A stretch of DNA of 64,000 nucleotides, taken from the NCBI RefSeq assembly GCF_002796605.1, contig NZ_CP024923.1:248001-312000 (forward strand), in the 5' to 3' direction. The stretch comes from Sphingomonas psychrotolerans. Its GTDB lineage: Bacteria > Pseudomonadota > Alphaproteobacteria > Sphingomonadales > Sphingomonadaceae. The position numbers and the translations under genes are program-made. Below, one piece after another: positions 44,200 to 53,143 of this stretch (the stretch's first letter is position 1; every line of letters begins with the position of its first letter). Below the pieces are notes generated by a model, which was not told where the DNA came from, did not search any database, and worked only from the letters and a program-made list of their open reading frames with translations.

Positions 44200-45605
44200 A
44201 TGACCTACCGCATATTCTTCGCCACCGCCTCGGCACTGGCTCTAGCCGCCTGCGCCGCCGGCCCCGATTACGCCGCTCCCGTCCACCCGCAGACCGCCGC
44301 CGGCAATTTCATCGCCGCCAGCCCCGCGGTCACTCCCGAGCCGGTCAAGGGCGACTGGTGGCGGCTCTACAACGATCCGGTGCTCGACAGCCTTGTCACC
44401 GACGCGCTGGCGGCCAACACTGACGTCCGCGTCGCCGTCGCCCGCATCGCCCGCGCCCGCGCGGCACTGCGCGGCGCCCGTGCCGATCGCTTGCCGCAGG
44501 CCGGGGTGAGCGCCGGAGCCAATTACGGCCGGGTTCCCGAAGGCCAGCGTCCGGCCGGCGCCCCGCGCGAGGATTGGCAGATCGATGCCGGGCTCGACGT
44601 TTCCTACGAAGTCGATCTGTTCGGCCGGGTGTCGCGCAATGTCGAGGCGACGCGCGGCGATGTCGCCGCCGCCGAGGCCGATGCCGACGCGGTTCGAGTG
44701 ATCGTCGCCGCCGAAACCGCGCGAGCTTATGCCGATGGCGCCTCCGCCGCCGAACGGCTCGCAGTGGCCGAGCGCATCGTCAAGCTGCTCGACCAGTCGA
44801 TCGACTTGACCGAGCGCCGCCGCAATGTCGGGCTCGCGACGCGGCTCGACACTGCCCGGATCGGCGCGTTGCGCAACCAGCGGCAGGCCGAGGTGCCTGC
44901 GCTCGCCGCCCGGCGCGATGCGGCCCTGTTCCGCCTCGCCACGCTCACCGGCCGCGCCCCCGCCGATCTGCCGCAGGCGGCGCGGGCCCGCACCGAGACG
45001 CTGCGCCTCGACCAGCCGATCCCGGTCGGCGACGGCGCCGCGTTGCTCGCCCGCCGGCCCGACATCCGTGCCGCCGAGCGCCGCCTTGTGGCCAACACCG
45101 CGCGGATCGGCGTCGCCACCGCCGATCTCTATCCCAAGATCAGTCTGGGCGGGTCGGTCGGTTCTACGGGCAATGATATCGGCGAGATCTTCACCGGCGG
45201 GCCGCTGCGCTGGCTGCTCGGGGGCTGATCAACTGGGCAGTCAATCCCGAACCGGCGCGCGCCCGCGTCGCCGCGGCGGAGGCCGACACCCAGGCCGCGC
45301 TGGCCACCTTCGACGGCGTCGTGCTCGGCGCATTGCAGGAGACCGAGACTGCGCTCTCGGCTTATGCCCATGCGCTTGAGCGCCGGGCCGCGCTGCAGGC
45401 GGCGTGGAACGAGGCGCAGGCCGCGGTGAACATCTCGCGCGCGCGCCAGCGCGAAGGCGACATCGACTCGCTGGCCTTGCTCGATGCCGAACGCACCTTC
45501 GCCGATGCCGAAGCCTCGCTTGCCGCCGCCGACGCGCAGATCGCCGATACCCAGGTCGATTTGTTCAAGGCGCTCGGGGGCGGGTGGCAGACGCCGCAAG
45601 CTTAA
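44200..45605 (+). pseudogene. outer-membrane efflux factor (NodT/OprM type), frameshifted
   Basis: Starts at 44200 behind AGGAGG with a lipoprotein signal (ALALAACAAG) and the family opening PDYAAPVHPQTAAGNF. The first 342 codons cover the first outer-membrane-protein repeat and into the second (SLGGSVGSTGNDIGEIFTGG), then hit a stop at 45226-45228; the rest (LINWAVNPEPARARVAAAEA ... VDLFKALGGGWQTPQA) continues in another frame to 45605. A missing base in the run near 45220-45225 (CTCGGGGGCTG) accounts for it. If real, the pump lacks its own exit duct unless another TolC-like protein serves; if a sequencing error, the gene is intact at about 468 residues. Confidence 0.87.
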
Positions 45606-45619
45606 CCATTACCATAACC

Positions 45620-45751
45620 GTCACCCCGGCCTTGTGTCGGGGTCCACCGGGCAGGAAGAGAGAAGCATGCGGCTCTTGTGGCGACGTCTCCACAGGAGCC
45701 GCTATGTGTTCGCAGTTTGAGAAGTGGACCCCGGCACAAGGCCGGGGTGAC
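45620..45751. repeat. REPIN-like inverted repeat pair, type 1
   Basis: Left arm GTCACCCCGGCCTTGTGTCG, right arm CCGGCACAAGGCCGGGGTGA; spacer of about 80 bases. Sits between the two convergent genes. Confidence 0.88.
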
Positions 45752-45771
45752 GCGTGAGGATTGAGGTGGGC

Positions 45772-46956
45772 TCAGCGCCCCTTGCGCTCCTCCGCGATGC
45801 GCAACAGCCGAAGCACGTTGCCGCTCCACATCTTCTCGATATCGGCCGTCGAATAGCCTGCCTGGCGGAGCCGCGCGGTGATCTTGGGCAGCGCGTCGAT
45901 ATCCTCGAAGCCCGGCACGCCGCCGCCGCCGTCCCAGTCGGCGCCGAAGCAGACATGGTTGACCCCCGCCACTTTGATGAGGTGGAGCACCAGTCGCATA
46001 TAGGTCTCGAAATCGGCGTCCTGCACCGGCGAAGTGGCGTCGAGCGCGCGGATTTTCCGGACCAGCTCCTTCTGCTCGGCGGGCGAGAGCTTGCCCATCT
46101 CCTCGGCCTGGTCCGAAAGCGCGATGCGCTCGGGCGTCGAGCGCATCGTGTTGAGATAGGCGGCGTTGGCGCAGATCGCTCCGCCCGAGGCGGCGAGCTT
46201 GCGGATGCGCGCATCGTCGAGATTGCGCGGATGGTCGAAGATCGCCTTGGCGCCGCTATGCGACAGAATCACTGGCGTTTTGGATAGCTCGATCATCTGA
46301 TCGAGCACCGCGTCCGAGGCGTGGCTCGCGTCGAGCACCATTCCCAGCTGGTTCATCTCGGCGACCCATTGCCTGCCCAGCGGACTGAGCCCGTTATATT
46401 TTGGCTTGTCGGTCGCCGAATCGGCGAACTGGTTGTTCCGGAAATGCACCGGCGACGCCATCCGCACCCCGCGCTGGTAGAATTGGCCGAGCAGCGACAG
46501 ATCCTCGCCGATCGGATAGCTGTTCTCGATGCTGATATAGCCGAAGCGCTTTCCTGCTCTGTCGAGCCTTGCGGCGTCGGTCGCCTTGGTCGCTAGTCCG
46601 ATCCGGTCGGGGAACTTGGCCAGCGTCGAATGGATCTCGTCCGAACGCTTGAACGCGAAGGCCTTCGCGGCGGCATAGCCCTCGGCAGTCAGCGGCCCCT
46701 GCGCGGTATAGATCACGAAAAAACCGCCATCGAGGTCGCCTTCGTCCATCCGCCCCAGATCGACCTGCACCAGATCGTCCTCGTAGCGGTGCCGCTCGCC
46801 GAAATTCCAGCCGGGGCGGCTGAAATAGACCGGCGTGTCGAGATGGGTGTCGAGCGTCAGCAGCCGCTTGTGCAGGTCGCCATCGTCCCCCGGCGCGGCG
46901 CGCGAGGTGGCGCAGGCGGCGGTGGCGAGCAGGGCAAGCAGGACGAGTTTCTTCAT
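45772..46956 (-). CDS. membrane dipeptidase (peptidase M19), lipoprotein
   Basis: A 394-residue protein with a lipoprotein signal (KLVLLALLATAACATS). The M19 metal site is visible: His and Asp in LDTHLDTPVYFSRPG, a Glu in YISIENSYPIGE, and His residues in VLDASHASDAVLDQM and VILSHSGAKAIFDH. It cleaves dipeptides, including D-amino-acid-containing ones, in the periplasm. The C-terminus (CFGADWDGGGGVPGFEDIDA) completes the barrel. Convergent with the efflux operon. Confidence 0.92.
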   Translation of the reverse strand: MKKLVLLALLATAACATSRAAPGDDGDLHKRLLTLDTHLDTPVYFSRPGWNFGERHRYEDDLVQVDLGRMDEGDLDGGFFVIYTAQGPLTAEGYAAAKAFAFKRSDEIHSTLAKFPDRIGLATKATDAARLDRAGKRFGYISIENSYPIGEDLSLLGQFYQRGVRMASPVHFRNNQFADSATDKPKYNGLSPLGRQWVAEMNQLGMVLDASHASDAVLDQMIELSKTPVILSHSGAKAIFDHPRNLDDARIRKLAASGGAICANAAYLNTMRSTPERIALSDQAEEMGKLSPAEQKELVRKIRALDATSPVQDADFETYMRLVLHLIKVAGVNHVCFGADWDGGGGVPGFEDIDALPKITARLRQAGYSTADIEKMWSGNVLRLLRIAEERKGR

Positions 46957-47114
46957 CGGGCACCTCGGGTCAGCGACTGCCCATAGCTATGGCGTCGGCG
47001 GCCGTCCCCGTACAGCCCGCCGAAATGGCGATGCCATAGCGCATCTGCATATCGCGCCCGCGCCGCAACGTCCTGCGCTGCGCCGCGCAAACCCGCGAGC
47101 GTGTCGATCTACCG

Positions 47115-48419
47115 CTATTCGGCCGCGTTCGCCGCCAGCGCCGCACCCTTGCGATAGGCGAAATTCGTGAGGCTCGATGCTTTCATCTCGATCGAGAAGC
47201 CCGGTGCGGTGGGTGCGCGATAGGCGCCGCGCTCGATCACGCACGGGTCCACGAAATGCTCGTGGAGGTGGTCGACATATTCGATCACCCGTCCCTCGGT
47301 CGTTCCCGCGAAGGCGAGATAGTCGATCATTGCGAGATGCTGGACATATTCGCACAGGCCCACGCCCCCGGCATGCGGGCACACCGGCAATTCGTATTTC
47401 GCCGCCATCAGCAGAACGCTGAGCACTTCGTTGACGCCGCCCAGCCGGCAGGCGTCGATCTGCACCACGTCGATCGCGCCGCGCATGATGAACTGTTTGA
47501 ACACCACCCGGTTCTGGCACATCTCGCCGGTGGCGACGCGCATCGGCGCCACGGCCTCGCGGATCTGGCGGTGCCCCTCGACATCGTCGGGGCTGGTCGG
47601 TTCCTCGATGAACCACGGATCGGCGAAGGCGAGCGCACCCAGATGGGCGATCGCCTGATCGACTTCCCAAACCTGGTTGGCGTCGATCATCAATTTGCGG
47701 TCCGGACCCAGCGCGCGCCGCGCGATCCCGACGCGGCGGATATCATCCTCCACCGATCGCCCGACCTTCAATTTCACATGGTCGAAACCCTCGGCAACTG
47801 CCTCGTGGCACAGTCGTTCGAGCTTCTCGTCCGAATAGCCGAGCCAGCCGGCCGACGTGGTGTAGGCCGGATAGCCTTTGGCGCGCAGCGTCGCGATCCG
47901 ATCGGCCTTGCCCGGCGCGCGCGCCTCGAGCAGCGCGAGCCCTTCCTCGGGCGTGATGCAATCGGTGATGTAGCGAAAGTCGATCAGCCCGATCAGCTCG
48001 GCGGGCGACATCTCGCCGATCAGCTGCCACAGCGGCTTGCCCGCCGCCTTGGCGAGCAAATCCCATACGGCATTGACGACGGCGCCGGTGGCGAGGTGGA
48101 TCACGCCCTTCTCGGGGCCGATCCAGCGCAGCTGGCTGTCGCCGGTGATGTGCCGCCAGAAGCGCGCGCCGTCTTCGCGGATCCAGTCGAGGTCGAGCCC
48201 TTCGACCAGCGGCGCCAGCGCCTCGATCGCCGCGCAGACGATGTCGTTACCCCGTCCGATGGTGAAGGTGAGGCCGTGGCCTTCGAGCCCGCCATCGGTT
48301 TCGAGGATGCAATAGGCAGCCGAATAATCCGGATCGGGATTCATCGCGTCCGAACCGTCGAGCATCTTCGAGGTCGGGAAGCGCACGTCGAGTACGCGTA
48401 TTTTACGGATGGTCGTCAT
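47115..48419 (-). CDS. L-fuconate dehydratase (enolase superfamily)
   Basis: A 434-residue enzyme of the mandelate-racemase/enolase superfamily. The catalytic Lys pair is in HVKLKVGRS, the metal ligands in LMIDANQVWEVDQA, FIEEPTSPDD and RVATGEMCQN, and the catalytic His in VCPHAGGVGLCEYVQHL. The N-terminal opening (RVLDVRFPTSKMLDGSDAMN) matches L-fuconate dehydratases, which remove water from L-fuconate to give 2-keto-3-deoxy-L-fuconate. Divergent from the mutarotase and other fucose genes, which fits a shared promoter region. Confidence 0.93.
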   Translation of the reverse strand: MTTIRKIRVLDVRFPTSKMLDGSDAMNPDPDYSAAYCILETDGGLEGHGLTFTIGRGNDIVCAAIEALAPLVEGLDLDWIREDGARFWRHITGDSQLRWIGPEKGVIHLATGAVVNAVWDLLAKAAGKPLWQLIGEMSPAELIGLIDFRYITDCITPEEGLALLEARAPGKADRIATLRAKGYPAYTTSAGWLGYSDEKLERLCHEAVAEGFDHVKLKVGRSVEDDIRRVGIARRALGPDRKLMIDANQVWEVDQAIAHLGALAFADPWFIEEPTSPDDVEGHRQIREAVAPMRVATGEMCQNRVVFKQFIMRGAIDVVQIDACRLGGVNEVLSVLLMAAKYELPVCPHAGGVGLCEYVQHLAMIDYLAFAGTTEGRVIEYVDHLHEHFVDPCVIERGAYRAPTAPGFSIEMKASSLTNFAYRKGAALAANAAE

Positions 48420-48630
48420 CGTGCTGCGCCCGCGGCCTCCCGATCCAGATTCCGGCTTCTTGCGCGCGCGTCTTTGGCCATCGTTCGCTGCCTCTCCTGC
48501 ACGGCCCGCACTGTGCCGAGCGATACTAGTTTATGTTTGCAGATGATCGTGATTTTCATAGGTGGGAATTGACGACGGCGCAAGTTTCCTGTTGGGCGCA
48601 AGCCAGCGGACAAATGCGAGAGGAAAGAAG

Positions 48631-48966
48631 ATGGCACGGCGGCATTGCTTCGCGCTCGATCTTGTCGACGATGCCGCGCTCATCGCCGAATATGAGGCGC
48701 GGCATGCGCCCGGCGCGGTGTGGCCGGCGGTGCTCGCGCATATCGCGGCGCAGGGCGTCGAGGCGATGGAAATCTGGCGCACCGGCGACCGGATGGTGAT
48801 GATCGCCGAAGTCGCCGACGACTATCCCCGTGCCGTCGCGGCGCCCGCCGAGATCGCCGAATGGGAGACGCTGATGTGGCGCTTCCAGCGCGCGCTGCCG
48901 CACGCCGTCCCGGGCGAAAAATGGGTGCCGATGCAGCGCATCTTCGCGTTTGGCGACCAGCAGTGA
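48631..48966 (+). CDS. L-rhamnose/L-fucose mutarotase
   Basis: A 111-residue protein of the RhaM-type mutarotase family (ALDLVDDAALIAEYEARHAP near the start, then WETLMWRFQRALPHAVPGEK and the C-terminal WVPMQRIFAF). It interconverts anomers of a 6-deoxy sugar, here most likely L-fucose given the neighbours. GAGGAAAG precedes the ATG. Its stop overlaps the GTG start of the next gene (GTGA), so the two are co-translated. Confidence 0.9.
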   Translation: MARRHCFALDLVDDAALIAEYEARHAPGAVWPAVLAHIAAQGVEAMEIWRTGDRMVMIAEVADDYPRAVAAPAEIAEWETLMWRFQRALPHAVPGEKWVPMQRIFAFGDQQ

Positions 48967-49991
48967 TCCCGCTCCGGCGCTTGCCCGGCAGCGGCCTGGC
49001 GCTGCCCGAACTGGGGTTCGGCACCGCGCCGCTCGGCAATCTCTACCGGAGCGTTTCCGACGCGGATGCCGCCGCGACGATCGCCGCCGCGCTCGCCGCC
49101 GGGATCGGCTATGCCGACACCGCGCCTTATTACGGCTTCGGCCTTGCCGAGAAGCGGCTGGGGGCGGGGCTTGCCGGCCAGCAGGCGATCGTCTCGACCA
49201 AGGTGGGGCGGTTGCTCGCGCCAGCCGAGGGGCCGTTCCCGGAGGAACGCCACGGCTTCCGCTCGGCCGAGCCGTTCGAGCCGGTCTACGATTATTCCTA
49301 TGACGGGGTGCTGCGCTCGCATGCGGCCAGCCTCGCGCGGCTCGGCGTCGAGCGGGTCGACATTCTGCTCGTCCACGATATCGGCCGCCAGACCCATGGC
49401 GCGCGCCACGCCGAGCGAATGGCCGCGCTGACCGGCGGCGGGCTTGCCGCGCTCGAACGGCTGCGCGACGAGGGCGCGATCACGGCGTTCGGGATCGGCG
49501 TCAACGAATGCGAAGTCGCGATGGAATTGCTCGATCGCAGCCCGCTCGATCTGATCCTCCTCGCGGGCCGCTACACCTTGCTCGAGCAAGGCGCGCTCGA
49601 TGCGGTGCTGCCGCGCTGCGCGGCGACCGGCACCGGCGTGGTGATCGGCGGCCCTTATAATAGCGGGATATTGGCGGGGCGGGGGCTGCGTGCCGACGCG
49701 CGCTACGATTATGCGGCGGCCCCGGCGCCGGTGCTCGACAAGGCCCGCCGGATCGAGGCGGCCTGCGCGCGGCATCAGGTCGATCTCGGTGCTGCGGCGC
49801 TGCAGTTCGTGCTCGGCCATCCGGGGGTTGCCAGCGTGGTGCCCGGGCTGGCGAGCGCAAGCGAGGTCGCCGAGACCATGGTCCGCTACACTGGGGCGAT
49901 ACCGGCCCAGCTCTGGGCTGAACTCAAACACGACGGGCTGCTCCGCGCCGACGCGCCGGTCCCCGAGACAAAGGAGATTCATACGGCATGA
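48963..49991 (+). CDS. aldo/keto reductase, probable L-fucose dehydrogenase
   Basis: A 342-residue enzyme starting at GTG 48963. The AKR active-site Asp and Tyr are in GIGYADTAPYYGFGLAEKRL, the Lys in VSTKVGRLL and the His in ILLVHDIGR. This sequence type includes D-threo-aldose 1-dehydrogenases/L-fucose dehydrogenases, which oxidise the sugar to its lactone with NAD(P). The location between a mutarotase and a ketodeoxyfuconate-dehydrogenase-like SDR supports L-fucose as the substrate. It overlaps both neighbours by four bases. Confidence 0.88.
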   Translation: MIPLRRLPGSGLALPELGFGTAPLGNLYRSVSDADAAATIAAALAAGIGYADTAPYYGFGLAEKRLGAGLAGQQAIVSTKVGRLLAPAEGPFPEERHGFRSAEPFEPVYDYSYDGVLRSHAASLARLGVERVDILLVHDIGRQTHGARHAERMAALTGGGLAALERLRDEGAITAFGIGVNECEVAMELLDRSPLDLILLAGRYTLLEQGALDAVLPRCAATGTGVVIGGPYNSGILAGRGLRADARYDYAAAPAPVLDKARRIEAACARHQVDLGAAALQFVLGHPGVASVVPGLASASEVAETMVRYTGAIPAQLWAELKHDGLLRADAPVPETKEIHTA

Positions 49992-50719
49992 CTGGCAGGC
50001 TCGCGGGCAAGACGGCGCTGATCACCGGCGCCGCACATGGGATCGGTCGCGCCACTGCCGAGCGCTATATTCAGGAGGGCGCGACACTCTGGGCAATCGA
50101 CCGCGACGCCGAAGCGCTCGCCACACTCGACGGGTGCGTGACGCGCGCCGTCGACATCTGCGACGCCGCGGCGGTCGCGGCGTTGATCGCCGAGGCGCCG
50201 GCGCTCGACATATTGTTCAACTGCGCCGGCATGGTCGCCGCCGGCACGATCCTCGATTGCTCCGAGGAAGACTGGCAGCGCTCGTTCGATCTCAACGCCA
50301 CGGCGATGTACCGCCTCATCCGCGCGGCTCTGCCGGCGATGATCGCCAAAGGCGGCGGCTCGATCGTCAACATGGCCTCGGTGGCCGGCTCGATCACCGG
50401 GGTGCCCAACCGCTTCGCTTATGGCGCCTCGAAGGCGGCGGTGATCGGCCTCACCAAGGCAGTGGCCGCCGATTTCGTCGGCCAGGGCATTCGCTGCAAC
50501 GCGATCTGCCCCGGTACGGTCGACACGTCCGCGCTCCACCAGCGGCTGCGCGCCACCGGTGATTACGCGAATGCACTGATCGCCTTCAACGCGCGCCAGC
50601 CGATGGGGCGGCTGGGCACGGCGGAGGAGATCGCCGCGCTGGCGCTGTATCTCGGCTCGGACGAATCGGCCTTCACCACCGGCCAGATCCACGTGATCGA
50701 CGGCGGCTGGACCGTCTGA
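49988..50719 (+). CDS. SDR, probable 2-keto-3-deoxy-L-fuconate dehydrogenase
   Basis: A 243-residue short-chain dehydrogenase: nucleotide motif TGAAHGIG, NAG-type strand FNCAGMVAAG, catalytic Ser in VNMASVAGS and Tyr-Lys in RFAYGASKAAVIG. The small-size SDR at this place of the non-phosphorylative fucose pathway oxidises 2-keto-3-deoxy-L-fuconate to the diketo acid. The exact reaction is inferred from the locus. Overlaps the upstream gene by four bases. Confidence 0.87.
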   Translation: MTGRLAGKTALITGAAHGIGRATAERYIQEGATLWAIDRDAEALATLDGCVTRAVDICDAAAVAALIAEAPALDILFNCAGMVAAGTILDCSEEDWQRSFDLNATAMYRLIRAALPAMIAKGGGSIVNMASVAGSITGVPNRFAYGASKAAVIGLTKAVAADFVGQGIRCNAICPGTVDTSALHQRLRATGDYANALIAFNARQPMGRLGTAEEIAALALYLGSDESAFTTGQIHVIDGGWTV

Positions 50720-50722
50720 GCG

Positions 50723-51514
50723 TCAGATCCGGCTGTCGCCTTCGACCAATTGGTCGGAGATCTGCGCGGCCGCCTGCTGGACCAGCTCGCTGGTCTCTTT
50801 GGGCGAGACCGAGGATTGGAGCTTCTTGAGATAGGGCACGGTGAGCGCCGCCGCCGCCATTCCGCCGCGCATCACCGGCGCGGAGATGTCGGTCACTCCC
50901 GCGACGAACTTGCTGGGGGTGAGTTCGACCTGGCGTTCGCGGATCTCGTCGGCGTGCTGGCGGAACGCCGCGAGCCCGGCTTCGTCGAGCGGCGGGTCGA
51001 GCAGGCTCTCCCAGCGCCGGCGCACGTCCTCGGGCTGAAACGCGTAGAGCACCAGCCCGGACGCCGCCTGGACCAGCGGCCGGCGATAGCCGACGCGCAC
51101 CGAGAAACCGAGCTGCTCGCTCGATTCCATCCGCGCGACGACGACCATCTCGCCCTGGGTATGCAGAGCGAGGTGGCATGATTGGCCGACGCTGGACGCG
51201 AGCTGGCGCATCACCGGCAGCGCCGCCTCGATCAGATTGCGGGTGCGCGGCTGCTGCATCCCCAGCGAGAACAGCCGGTCGGTGAGCCGATAGCCTTCGT
51301 TCGAGGGGTCCTGCTCGATATAGCCGCGGAACTCGAGCACCTGGACCATCCGGAACAGCTCGCCGTGCGAGCGATCGAGCCGGTTGACGATGGCGGTCAG
51401 CGTCATCGGTCGCGCCTCGATCGCCAGCAGTTCGAGGACGTCGAGCCCCTTTTCGAGCGCGGGTGCGCGATAGCGCGAGTCGATCTCGCTCTTGTCTTCA
51501 GCGACCTTCTTCAC
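50723..51514 (-). CDS. IclR-family transcriptional regulator
   Basis: A 263-residue regulator. N-terminal winged helix (LEKGLDVLELLAIEARPMTL, then IVNRLDRSHGELFRMVQVLE), C-terminal GAF-like effector domain (LASSVGQSCHLALHTQGEMV ... FVAGVTDISAPVMRG). IclR proteins bind an intermediate of the pathway they control, so an acid of L-fucose breakdown is a likely ligand. It lies between the SDR gene (3 bp away, tail to tail) and the divergent FucP-like gene. Confidence 0.92.
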   Translation of the reverse strand: MKKVAEDKSEIDSRYRAPALEKGLDVLELLAIEARPMTLTAIVNRLDRSHGELFRMVQVLEFRGYIEQDPSNEGYRLTDRLFSLGMQQPRTRNLIEAALPVMRQLASSVGQSCHLALHTQGEMVVVARMESSEQLGFSVRVGYRRPLVQAASGLVLYAFQPEDVRRRWESLLDPPLDEAGLAAFRQHADEIRERQVELTPSKFVAGVTDISAPVMRGGMAAAALTVPYLKKLQSSVSPKETSELVQQAAAQISDQLVEGDSRI

Positions 51515-51604
51515 GGCACCCCCTCATGGCGTTCTTGCCGGCACCGTGTATCTGTTGCCGGCCCCGGAATGAAGATGGGCAGGACAGAAGGCGCGGCGAG
51601 CCGG

Positions 51605-51633
51605 TTGCATTTGCATGTGAAAAAGTTTTTATA
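51605..51633 (+). promoter_or_regulatory. probable promoter of the FucP-like gene
   Basis: TTGCAT (51605-51610), 17 bases, then TTTATA (51628-51633), 34 bases upstream of the start. The spacer is AT-rich and close to the IclR gene, making it a natural site for IclR binding. Confidence 0.55.
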
Positions 51634-51666
51634 TGCGCAAGCCCCGCAGAGGGCTGGCAGGGGAGA

Positions 51667-52965
51667 ATGAGCGTGGAAGCCAGAGCGCCGTCAGACGCAC
51701 GGGGATTGTCGTCGGGGCGCACCGTAGCGCTGCTCCCGATCGTGCTGATCGTTGCCTTGTTCTTCCTGTGGGGCGTGGCGAACAATCTCAACGACGTGCT
51801 GATCGCGCATTTCAAGAAGCTGTTCACGCTGAGCGATCTGCAGGCAGGGCTCGTCCAGTCGGCTTTCTATCTCGGCTATTTCTGCCTCGCTATTCCCGCC
51901 GCCTTGTTCATGCGCGCTTATGGCTATCGCGCCGCGGTGCTGGCCGGGCTGGGGCTCTATGGCGTCGGCGCGCTGCTGTTCTGGCCGGCGGCCGGCGCGC
52001 AGAGCTATCCCTTCTTCCTCGCGGCCTTGTTCGTGATCGCCGGCGGGCTGGCCTTTCTCGAGACGTCCGCCAACCCGCTGATCGCGCGCCTCGGTCCCGA
52101 GGAGACCGCGTCGCGTCGGCTCAATCTTGCCCAGGCTTTCAACCCGCTCGGGTCGATGACCGGGGTGGTGCTCGGCAGCCAGTTCATCCTCTCGGGCATT
52201 TCGGTCTCGCCCGGCCAGCTCGCGGCGATGGACCCGGCGGCGCGCGCAGCGTGGCGCGCAAGCGAGGCCGCGTCGGTACAGATTCCCTATCTGCTGATCG
52301 CGCTCGTCGTCATCGGCTGGGCAGTACTGATCCGCGTCGTGCGCTTCCCCCCGGTGGCGACCGAGCGCGACGTGGACGAGGGTGTCGGCGCGTTCGGCGA
52401 TTTCCGCGCATTGCTGCGCGAGCCGCGCCTGATGTCCGGGGTGATCGCGCAATTCTTCTATGTCGGCGCGCAGGTGGGGGTGTGGAGCTATCTGATCCGT
52501 TACACGCAGGTCGCCGTGCCGGGGACGGGCGAGCACGAGGCCGCGGGCTGGCTCACGCTCTCGCTGGCATTGTTCATGGTCGGTCGCTTCGCCGGTGCCG
52601 CGCTGATGGGCCGGGTCGCCGCGCTGCCGTTGCTGGCGAGCTTTGCCGGCATCGCCGCTTTGCTCTGCGTCGCCGCCGCCCTGGTGGGCGGGATGCCGGG
52701 TGTCGTGGCGCTGGTCGCGACGAGCTTCTTCATGTCGATCATGTTCCCGACGATTTTCGCCGAATCGGTGGCCGGGCTGGGGCCGCGCACCAAATCGGCA
52801 GCGGCGTTGCTGGTGATGGCGATCATCGGCGGCGCAGTCCTGACCGCGCTGATGGGCTATGTCTCGGATGCGAGCGGCTCGATCCTGTGGGCGATGCTGG
52901 TGCCGGCGGGCTGCTTCGTCGTGGTGCTGGCGTTCGCGCTGCAGGCGAAGATCCGACCGGCTTGA
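51667..52965 (+). CDS. L-fucose:proton symporter (FucP-like)
   Basis: A 432-residue major-facilitator permease with twelve predicted helices. The opening FFLWGVANNLNDVLIAHFKK and the following FTLSDLQAGLVQSAFYLGYF are hallmarks of FucP, including the Asn and Asp residues used for sugar and proton binding; ETSANPLIARLG in helix 4 also matches. It brings L-fucose across the inner membrane using the proton gradient. GGGGAGA precedes the ATG at 51667. No fuconolactonase or hydrolase follows; the next gene is on the other strand. Confidence 0.9.
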   Translation: MSVEARAPSDARGLSSGRTVALLPIVLIVALFFLWGVANNLNDVLIAHFKKLFTLSDLQAGLVQSAFYLGYFCLAIPAALFMRAYGYRAAVLAGLGLYGVGALLFWPAAGAQSYPFFLAALFVIAGGLAFLETSANPLIARLGPEETASRRLNLAQAFNPLGSMTGVVLGSQFILSGISVSPGQLAAMDPAARAAWRASEAASVQIPYLLIALVVIGWAVLIRVVRFPPVATERDVDEGVGAFGDFRALLREPRLMSGVIAQFFYVGAQVGVWSYLIRYTQVAVPGTGEHEAAGWLTLSLALFMVGRFAGAALMGRVAALPLLASFAGIAALLCVAAALVGGMPGVVALVATSFFMSIMFPTIFAESVAGLGPRTKSAAALLVMAIIGGAVLTALMGYVSDASGSILWAMLVPAGCFVVVLAFALQAKIRPA

Positions 52966-53143
52966 TCGACGCGCATTGGGCGGGCCAAATCGATCGCCTG
53001 GCGCATCTGGACGACCGGACGGCGGAAAAGGGAGTTAAACGCCGCCCGGCCGCACCCCTTAGGGGGGAACCCTGCGGAGCCTAACCTTCATACTCCTGAA
53101 TGCGTCTTTCGGCCAGTACGCAAAATCCCCGAAGTGGTACAGC

